5,043 nt of DNA. It comes from UBA6164 sp964344895 (GTDB lineage Bacteria; Patescibacteriota; Gracilibacteria; BD1-5; UBA6164). Below the pieces are notes generated by a model. The model saw only the letters and a program-made list of their open reading frames with translations. It was not told where the DNA came from and searched no databases. Where the stretch lies: the NCBI GenBank assembly GCA_964344895.1, contig CAYFPB010000094.1, positions 1 to 5,043 of the forward strand, in the 5' to 3' direction. This document shows positions 1 to 5,043 of the stretch, piece by piece. Position 1 is the stretch's first letter. The number at the start of each line of letters is the position of its first letter. The position numbers and the translations under genes were made by a program.

Positions 1-22
1 AATGAAATGATTTAATTATATA

Positions 23-28
23 TATAAT
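23..28 (+). promoter_or_regulatory. Possible -10 box (TATAAT)
   Basis: A perfect TATAAT hexamer sits in an alternating A/T stretch. Its -35 partner would fall at the very left edge or outside the window, so it cannot be judged. If real, transcription would start near 35 and give a leader of about 90 nt that includes the 93-126 hairpin. In DNA this AT-rich such hexamers arise by chance. Confidence 0.25.
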
Positions 29-69
29 AGATAACCATCAAAACTAGAAAATTTTTCTCAAAAAAACTC

Positions 70-97
70 TTTACATATAAGTTATTATAAATAAAAT
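70..97 (+). promoter_or_regulatory. Possible promoter for the hydrolase gene
   Basis: TTTACA at 70-75 and TAAAAT at 92-97 are 16 bp apart and each match the sigma70-type consensus at five of six positions. Transcription would start near 103-105, inside the palindrome and about 22 nt before the ATG. In that case the transcript would lack the left arm and the terminator could not form. This fits a layout where the palindrome ends upstream transcription while this promoter starts the hydrolase operon. The evidence is motif matching only. Confidence 0.3.
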
Positions 98-126
98 AAG
101 AAGTAATTAATTACTTCTTATTTTTT
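93..126 (+). terminator. Intrinsic-terminator-like 32-bp perfect palindrome with T6 tract
   Basis: Positions 93-124 are a perfect inverted repeat centred between 108 and 109. The core is AAGAAG ... CTTCTT, and T6 (121-126) overlaps and follows the right arm. It has the form of a Rho-independent terminator, although the stem is AT-rich with only two G-C pairs per arm. A-runs on the left side give it weak bidirectional character. It most likely ends an upstream transcript. It directly touches the ATG at 127, leaving no room for a ribosome binding site outside the hairpin. Confidence 0.55.
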
Positions 127-912
127 ATGAAACAAGTTACTAAAACAAACATAGAAATATTTTTTGAAGACTGGATAGATGAGAAAAACGAGAATACTAT
201 AGTTATACTACATGGATGGGGATGAAGTAGCCAAAGTTGGTTGAGGGTTTGAGAGCTATTATTTGAAAGTTGATTCAATGTAATAGTACCAGATCTACCA
301 TGATTTTGAAATACAAAAATAGACAAAACCTTTGAGTTAGATGATTATGCATCAGTAGTAGAAGAATTCATAAAAAATAGAGGACTAAAAAATATCATAC
401 TATGGTGACATTCTAATGGGGGAGCCATATCAATCAAAATAGCAAATAGATGAAAAATAAAAATAGATAGACTAATACTTAACAATTCTGCATGAATCAG
501 AAATGACAGAAAAAGAAGTCTCAAAAGAAAAGTATTCAATGCATTATCAAACACAATTAAAAAAATCCTTCCTCCTGGAAGAGGGAAGATTGGAATGGGA
601 ATCTCAAAAATAAGAGAACTATTCTATAAAGCTATATGATCAAGAGACTATATAGAAGCAGAAAAAAATCCTCATTTAAAAGAAACATATAAAAACATGA
701 TTAGTTCTGATCTAAAAGAAGAAATAAAAAAGATCAAAGAACACACTCTACTTATACGGTGAGAGAAGGATACATATACACCACTATCAGATTGAAACTA
801 TATGAGAAACAATATAGCAAACTCAAAAATGATAGTACTACAAGATGAAAAACACTGAATACACCTGCATTCACCAGAAAAATTAGTAAAAACTTTCCTA
901 AAAAATATTTAA
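127..912 (+). CDS. Alpha/beta hydrolase family protein (UGA = Gly)
   Basis: This is a 261-aa single-domain alpha/beta hydrolase read with UGA as glycine (12 in-frame UGA; 21 Gly in all). What is seen: the oxyanion-hole HGWGGSS motif at residues 29-35, a VPDLPGFG segment at 54-61, the nucleophile elbow WGHSNGG at 93-99 with Ser96, a GEKD segment with Asp215, and DEKHG with His243. This makes a complete Ser-Asp-His triad in family order and spacing. There is no signal peptide, so it is probably cytoplasmic. A basic, Gly-rich cap region (about 125-175) would shape the substrate pocket. The family covers esterases, peptidases and C-C hydrolases, and the substrate cannot be read from sequence. The start at 127 is the only ATG after an in-frame TAA at 97-99. 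Residue 211 is a CGG codon at a position often occupied by Trp. It lies 90 bp upstream of the MurF-like gene, so a role in cell-wall precursor chemistry is possible but unproven. Confidence 0.88.
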
Positions 913-1002
913 TCAATTATTTCTCCCTTTCATAAAGGGAGTACCCCATAGGGGGGAGGGATTTTTTTATGATTTTAACAATAACATTTAAAACATACTA
1001 CC
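913..1002. other. Spacer between hydrolase and Mur ligase genes
   Basis: The 90-bp spacer holds a GC-rich hairpin block (921-968) and then about 34 bp of plain A/T-rich DNA before the ligase start. No Shine-Dalgarno-like GGAGG is present just before the ATG at 1003. An ATG at 969 opens a 34-codon frame ending at TAA 1071-1073, but it overlaps the ligase gene and has no recognisable content. Confidence 0.6.
921..968 (+). terminator. Double hairpin with T7 tract, terminator or attenuator
   Basis: Stem A pairs CTCCCTTT (923-930) with AAAGGGAG (934-941) around a 3-nt CAT loop. Stem B pairs CCCC (944-947) with GGGG (951-954) around ATA. In an alternative fold, CTCCC (923-927) pairs with GGGAG (954-958), extended by U-G pairs to 921 and 960, which places a long stem next to a T7 tract at 962-968. 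The folds share bases and exclude each other, as in attenuators. The block is far richer in G and C than its surroundings. It may simply terminate part of the hydrolase transcript or set the level of the downstream genes. Confidence 0.55.
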
Positions 1003-2676
1003 ATGATGGAATTACAAAATCTATTTGATTATTTATTATTGCTAGTTTTAGCAGTATTACCAATATTATATAAATACAGTTTTTGGCTCTACACCATACA
1101 ATTAAAAGAATACAGATGGGATAGATTTAGAGAATATCTGAATACACCACAATGAAAAAGTGCACTAGTAAACTTTTGGTTTTTATTAGACCTACCACTA
1201 TTTTTTGCAACATTTACAATACTATTAGACAAAAACCTAGAACTAATAATATATCCTGTTGTTTATTATTACTTTATAGTATACAATATATTTGTACTTG
1301 GAAAAATATTTAGAAAAAAAATATTTCTACCAAAAATTACATGAAGATTACTATTAACATTTATAATATTATTTGGATGAATAGCAGTAGATATTTACTA
1401 TATACTTAGTCCTGAATATATAAAATATCTTTACAGTTATCTATTCTTTTTAATAACTTTTACACCACTAGTAATATTTTTTGTAGTATTATTAACACTA
1501 CCACTAGTTAATTTTTTAAAAAATAGAAAAATTCAACATGCTCAAGTTATAAGTAATGCAATGAGAGAACCAATAAAAATATGAATAACTTGAAGCTATT
1601 GAAAAAGTACTGTAAAAGAGTTTATTGCAAGTATACTTAGTCAAGATGCAAAAACACTATCAACACCAGAAAATATAAACACAGAAATAGGAGTATCAAA
1701 TATTGTATTGAAAAGTTTAAATAATACATATAAATATTTTGTAGCTGAAATGTGAGCATATAGAGTATGAGAAATAGATACACTATGAAAAATAGTAAAT
1801 CATAAATATGGATTTTTAACATGAGTATGAAACCAACACTTATGACTATTCTGAAGCCTTGATAACATAAAAAAAGGGAAGAGTGAAATACAAAATAGTG
1901 TACTAAAAAATGACTGAGTATTATATATAAATTGGAACTGTAAAAATCTGAGATCAATTGAGTTTGATAAAGATTTAAAAATAGTAAAATACTGAAATTA
2001 TAAATGATCGGATGCAACCTATGAAATACTATGTAGTGATCATGATTCAACTGAGTTTGAATTCAATTATAAAAAAATAAATACAAAAATAAAAGTAGAC
2101 CTAGTCTGAGAGCATAACATAATAAATATTACGTGAACTCTAGCTCTTTGCTTTGATTTATGACTAAAAATAACTGAAGTAAAAGAATACCTACAAAAAA
2201 TAAAATCACCAAAAAATACTCTAACTACAATAAAAAGATGAAAAAAAACTCTGATTGATGATACTTATAACTTATCTCAAGATTGACTTATAGCATGATT
2301 GCAAGTACTGAAAGGATATGATTGAGAAAAAGTACTAGTAATGGATGATATATTAGAGCTCTGAACTGAGTCTGAAGAAATACATGAAAAAATATGAGAA
2401 ACAATATGAAAAAGTTGATTTATTGATAAAATATTATATTGCTGAATTAACTATAAACAAAGCTTTATTAAATGACTTGAAAAATGAGGTTTTTCTGATT
2501 CAAACTTAATTAGTGGTTTAGATCAAACCTCTAGTGAAGCAACTATATTATTAGAATGAAAAAAAACTCAAAGATACTTAAATAATATCTGACCTAGATG
2601 TAAAGCAATACCTATTTTAATAAAAGCAAAAGACCTAACTTTAAAATTAATAAAAATAATAAAAAGATGAGCTTAA
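1003..2676 (+). CDS. Membrane-anchored MurF-like Mur ligase (UGA = Gly)
   Basis: This 557-aa protein has 33 in-frame UGA glycines. Residues 1-172 hold about five hydrophobic helices (near 10-25, 55-75, 80-100, 115-138 and 142-172). A Mur-ligase ATPase domain follows: P-loop GITGSYGKST (194-203), TPENINTEIGVS (221-232), EMGAYRVGEI (249-258), GVGNQHLGLFGS (274-285) and a KGKSEI segment (291-296). The C-terminal ligase domain has VGEHN (368-372), DDTYNLSQDG (419-428) and DDILELG (448-454). This motif order matches MurF, which uses ATP to join D-Ala-D-Ala to UDP-MurNAc-tripeptide. The usual soluble N-terminal UDP-MurNAc-binding domain is not visible and the membrane segment stands in its place. 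The MurF DAYNANP-type substrate loop is altered (LSQ for the usual NP part), so the acceptor or the amino acid may differ. The start is ATG 1003 (a second ATG is at 1006), the first ATG after an in-frame TAA at 982-984. It could be the cell's only MurF or a specialised paralogue. The Mur-ligase call is firm and the exact substrate is not. Confidence 0.85.
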
Positions 2677-3935
2677 AACCAATTCTTGCAGAATTTTTCA
2701 CTACTATAAATTTTGCATCATATAGAAAAAGTCTTGCATTACTTACATACAAATTACCAAGCCTAAGATATGGAAAAAATATAGAAGCTTACGAAGAAGA
2801 ACTACTAACATACCTAAATATTCCAGATTCAAAAATACAATCACTATACAATTGAAGAACAGCTTTATATCAAGCTCTAAAAATGCTTGAATTAAGTGAA
2901 AAAGATGAGGTGATTGTATCAGGTTATACATGCGTATCTGTATCAAATGCAGTGATTCAATCATGAGCAAAGATAATATATTCCGATATATCAAAAACCA
3001 ACCTTTGACTTGATCTAAAAAAACTTGAAAAACATATTACTAAAAACACAAAAGTAATAGTAGTTCAACATACTTTCTGAAGAGCAGCTAACATAAACTC
3101 TATTATAAAATTAGCCAAAGCTAATAATATAATAGTAATAGAGGATTGTGCCCATAGTCTTTGAAGTAAAATATGAGACAAACATCTATGAACTTTTTGA
3201 GATATAGCTATTTTTTCCACTTCAAGAGATAAAGTTATTTCAAGTATAAGCTGAGGTTTTCTTGTTATAAATAATCCTGATTTAATTGTAAAAATAAACA
3301 ATATACTACCATCACTTAAAATGCCAGGCAGAGGTTTAACTATCAGAAATCTATTATACAATGTAATCTGATATGAGTCTTTTTTAACTTACAATTTTTT
3401 AAAAATTTGAAAATGACTTATTTACTTCAGTAGAAAATTTGGATTAATAACAAATATAATAACAAAATCAGAAAAAAACTGTAAATACAAAAAGCTAAAC
3501 ATGATACTACCAAATTCTCTTGCTAGTCTATGACAAAGAGAATTAGAAATACTAGATTTTACTCAAAATCATAGAATATCACTAGCTGAGTATTATGATG
3601 AAAGCATTCATAATCCACTAGTTAAGCCACTATTTAAAAACCTTAAATCTCAGACTAATAACTACTTTAGATATCCAATTATTGTAGATTGCAAAGAAAC
3701 AAAATGCAAGCTTTTTAAACATTTAAAAGCTCACTGAATAATAGCTTGAAAATCCTGGTCAGGAACAAATATAGTACCAGTATGATCAAATCTAGAAAAT
3801 GCATGATATACAAAATGAAGCTGTAAAGTAAGTGAAGATATATCTAAAAGAATCCTTTTACTACCAAATCATTACTTAATATCTGTAAAAAATGCAGAAA
3901 AAATAATCAAATTAATAAATAATTTTAAAGCATAG
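2667..3935 (+). CDS. DegT/DnrJ/EryC1/StrS-family PLP aminotransferase (UGA = Gly)
   Basis: This 422-aa protein has 18 UGA among 25 glycines. It follows the DegT family plan of fold-type I PLP enzymes, which usually transaminate nucleotide-linked keto-sugars. Visible landmarks are YGKNIEAYEEEL (35-46), the phosphate-binding loop NGRTAL (62-67), EVIVSGYTCVS (81-91), the QHTFG strand (134-138), VIEDCAHSLGS (157-167) with Asp160 expected to contact the PLP pyridine nitrogen, and FSTSRDK (183-189) with Lys189 as the likely Schiff-base lysine before an SGG turn (195-197). Residues about 215-270 form a long, partly hydrophobic stretch between the lysine region and the C-terminal domain, which could bind a membrane or partner. 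The ATG at 2667 overlaps the end of the Mur ligase gene by 10 bp, implying translational coupling, and the FemX-like gene follows after 1 bp. It may supply an amino sugar or modified amine for envelope assembly. The donor and keto-sugar are unknown. Confidence 0.87.
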
Positions 3936-3936
3936 A

Positions 3937-4983
3937 ATGTATACACTTAAAGAAATACTTATAAAAGAAACTTGGAACAATTTTATTATAAAATCAAATT
4001 TCAAATTCTATAGTTTTTTACAATCTTGGGAATGGTGAGAATTCCAAGAATTAGCATGAAAAAAAATAAAAAGATACTGAATATATAAAGATAGTGAATT
4101 GGTGTGAGTAATGTTTATTATTAAAGTAATAGCAAAAAGAGGGAATTATTACTTTGTACCACATGGCCCTTTAATTAAATGAGACTACTTCAAAGTACTT
4201 ACTGAAATACTTCCAGACCTAAAAACAATGGCAAACTTAGATGATATGAGCTTTATCAGATTTAATAGTGGAGTTAAAAATACTATAATAAATAAAAAAC
4301 ACTTCAAAGATCTTGGTTTTATAAATGCACCTATGCATGAGCATGCTGAAGATACTCATTTATTAAACTTGGAAATACCAGAAGAAGAATTGTTATCAAA
4401 TATAAAGAAAAAAGATAGATATTATATAAATAGAGCAATAAAAGAATGAGTAAAAATAAGAATAGATAATGAACTAGATCATATAGAAAAACTTATTAGC
4501 ATGCATCAAAAACATGCCCATAGAACAAACTGAAAAAATACTTATTCAGCTTTTTCTAGTCACTTCATAAAAAACCTTTATAAGGTTTTTTGAAACAATA
4601 TTCATACTATTTCAGCCTCTTTCAAAAACAATACTGAATCAATACTTATGACTATTAAGTTTTGAAAGACTTGTGTATATTACATAGCTGCATCAGATAT
4701 CAAGCATCCTAAGTTTTCACCAAACTATTTATGCCAATGGGAAGCTATAAAAAATGCTAAAAACTCATGAGCTACTACTTACAACTTTTGGTGAGTTTCT
4801 CCTGATAATAATCCTAAACACCCAATTGCATGAGTTACAAAGTTTAAAAGAAAATTTAGCTGATATGATTATAGTTTACTTCATGCTCAAGATTTAGTTC
4901 TTTCTCCTAAATACTATATCAACTGGATAGTTGAAACTTGTAGAAGATTTCGGAGATGATATTACTACAAAAAGCCTGAGTAA
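3937..4983 (+). CDS. FemAB/FemX-like aminoacyltransferase (UGA = Gly)
   Basis: This 348-aa protein has 14 UGA among 18 glycines. It resembles the FemABX family, GNAT-fold enzymes that move an amino acid from aminoacyl-tRNA to the stem peptide of a peptidoglycan precursor to build interpeptide bridges. Family landmarks seen: FLQSWEWGEFQ (27-37), HGPLIKGD (76-83), DRYYINRAIKEGVKI (160-174), the PNYLCQWEAIKNAKNSGA stretch (262-279), YNFWGVSP (282-289) and AGVTKFKRKFSGY (298-310). No long coiled-coil insertion of the FemA type is seen, so it is closer to single-arm FemX forms in size. There is no signal peptide, and it should act at the inner face of the membrane. It starts 1 bp after the aminotransferase stop and has no clear Shine-Dalgarno. 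Its Leu codon choice (CTT over CTA) is the reverse of the first two genes. An alternative is transfer of an amino acid to an amino sugar of another glycan. Family assignment is strong; the amino acid and acceptor are unknown. Confidence 0.87.
4569..4591 (+). repeat. Perfect terminator-like hairpin inside the FemX-like gene
   Basis: AAAAAACCTT (4569-4578) and AAGGTTTTTT (4582-4591) are exact reverse complements around a 3-nt TAT loop, giving a 10-bp stem ending in six T. It encodes residues of the KNLYKVF segment of the FemX-like protein. It has the shape of a weak intrinsic terminator (two G-C pairs), but it lies well inside an intact reading frame. Confidence 0.6.
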
Positions 4984-4994
4984 AGGCTTTTTTT
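4969..4994 (+). terminator. Intrinsic terminator at the end of the operon
   Basis: A 9-bp stem, AAAAAGCCT (4969-4977) with AGGCTTTTT (4984-4992), encloses the 6-nt loop GAGTAA and runs into T7 (4988-4994). The stop codon TAA (4981-4983) lies in the loop, so the last codons of the FemX-like gene double as the terminator stem. This is a compact, convincing Rho-independent terminator ending the gene cluster. Confidence 0.85.
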
Positions 4995-5005
4995 ATTAAA
5001 AAAAT

Positions 5006-5034
5006 TTGACTTTCAAAATAAAAAGTGTTATAAT
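5006..5034 (+). promoter_or_regulatory. Near-consensus sigma70-type promoter for a downstream gene
   Basis: The -35 box TTGACT (5006-5011) and perfect -10 box TATAAT (5029-5034) are separated by the ideal 17 bp. A TG at 5026-5027, one base before the -10, makes it an extended -10 promoter. It follows the operon terminator directly. Transcription would start near 5041 and the driven gene lies beyond the window. Confidence 0.75.
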
Positions 5035-5043
5035 ATTTATATT

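Larger units (their letters stand above)
1..126. other. Non-coding leader upstream of the hydrolase gene
   Basis: No long gene is visible here under code 25. The three forward frames are closed by TAA at 13-15, TAA at 32-34 and TAG at 45-47, so at most the last few residues of an upstream gene could lie in the first 47 bases. The rest is A/T-rich, with promoter-like hexamers and a terminator-like palindrome at its right end, described separately. No tRNA or other structured RNA gene is recognisable. Confidence 0.6.

Noticed and set aside
111..554. Minus-strand open frames at 111-326 and 345-554
   Set aside because: They lie opposite the hydrolase, have low-complexity hydrophobic translations and no family motifs. 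The plus-strand gene has a full catalytic triad.
969..1073. 34-codon small ORF / leader peptide
   Set aside because: It overlaps the start of the ligase gene, has no ribosome binding site or conserved content, and lacks the codon runs typical of attenuator leader peptides.
1637..2050. Minus-strand open frame of 137 codons
   Set aside because: It lies opposite the Mur ligase motifs. The Ile/Leu/Tyr-rich product reflects the A/T-rich complement, not a membrane protein with recognisable features.
2667..2855. Stand-alone 62-residue protein
   Set aside because: It is only the first part of the aminotransferase. It appears to end because UGA at residue 63 (the Gly of NGRTAL) is misread as a stop.
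2743..3361. Minus-strand open frames at 2743-2994 and 3065-3361
   Set aside because: They lie opposite the conserved DegT core and have no supporting start context or motifs.
4228..4449. Stand-alone 73-residue protein
   Set aside because: It is an internal piece of the FemX-like protein between two UGA glycine codons. The frame continues on both sides.
127..4983. Extensively broken pseudogenes under the standard code
   Set aside because: The only disruptions are in-frame UGA codons, all consistent with Gly. There are no frameshifts or internal TAA/TAG in the four frames.
1..5043. CRISPR array, insertion sequence, tRNA or rRNA gene
   Set aside because: No spaced direct repeats, transposase motifs, terminal inverted repeats or cloverleaf-like segments were seen by eye on either strand.

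Overview
The window comes from a bacterium that reads UGA as glycine (genetic code 25), which among known lineages means Gracilibacteria (BD1-5) or Absconditabacteria (SR1) of the Candidate Phyla Radiation. With the standard code the plus strand breaks into short pieces. With UGA as Gly it holds four long, tightly packed genes that cover almost the whole window. I count 77 in-frame UGA codons, about 73% of roughly 105 glycines. Many sit at invariant family glycines, including all three glycines of a Mur-ligase P-loop and the Gly before the Ser nucleophile of an alpha/beta hydrolase. Stops are TAA (three) and TAG (one). The DNA is very AT-rich and arginine is almost always AGA.

Layout, all on the plus strand: (1) 1-126, a non-coding leader ending in a 32-bp perfect palindrome and T6 tract that abuts the first start codon. 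(2) 127-912, an alpha/beta hydrolase of 261 aa. (3) 913-1002, a 90-bp spacer with an unusually GC-rich double hairpin and a T7 tract. (4) 1003-2676, a MurF-like Mur ligase of 557 aa whose usual N-terminal UDP-MurNAc-binding domain appears to be replaced by about five membrane helices. (5) 2667-3935, a DegT/DnrJ/EryC1/StrS-family PLP aminotransferase of 422 aa that overlaps the ligase gene by 10 bp. (6) 3937-4983, a FemAB/FemX-like aminoacyltransferase of 348 aa that starts 1 bp after the previous stop. (7) 4969-4994, an intrinsic terminator whose loop holds the last stop codon. (8) 5006-5034, a near-consensus promoter for a gene beyond the window.

The last three genes are surely one transcription and translation unit, and the hydrolase probably precedes them in the same operon with an attenuator-like structure between. 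A MurF-type ligase plus a FemX-type transferase points to peptidoglycan precursor or cross-bridge chemistry at the membrane. The DegT enzyme could supply an amino sugar or modified amine for the same envelope polymer. This joint role is inferred from gene order and family membership. The most notable points are the membrane-fused divergent MurF, a CGG codon at a position where the hydrolase family often has Trp (possible second recoding), a fossil-like ATGA overlap, and a perfect terminator-like hairpin inside the FemX gene.
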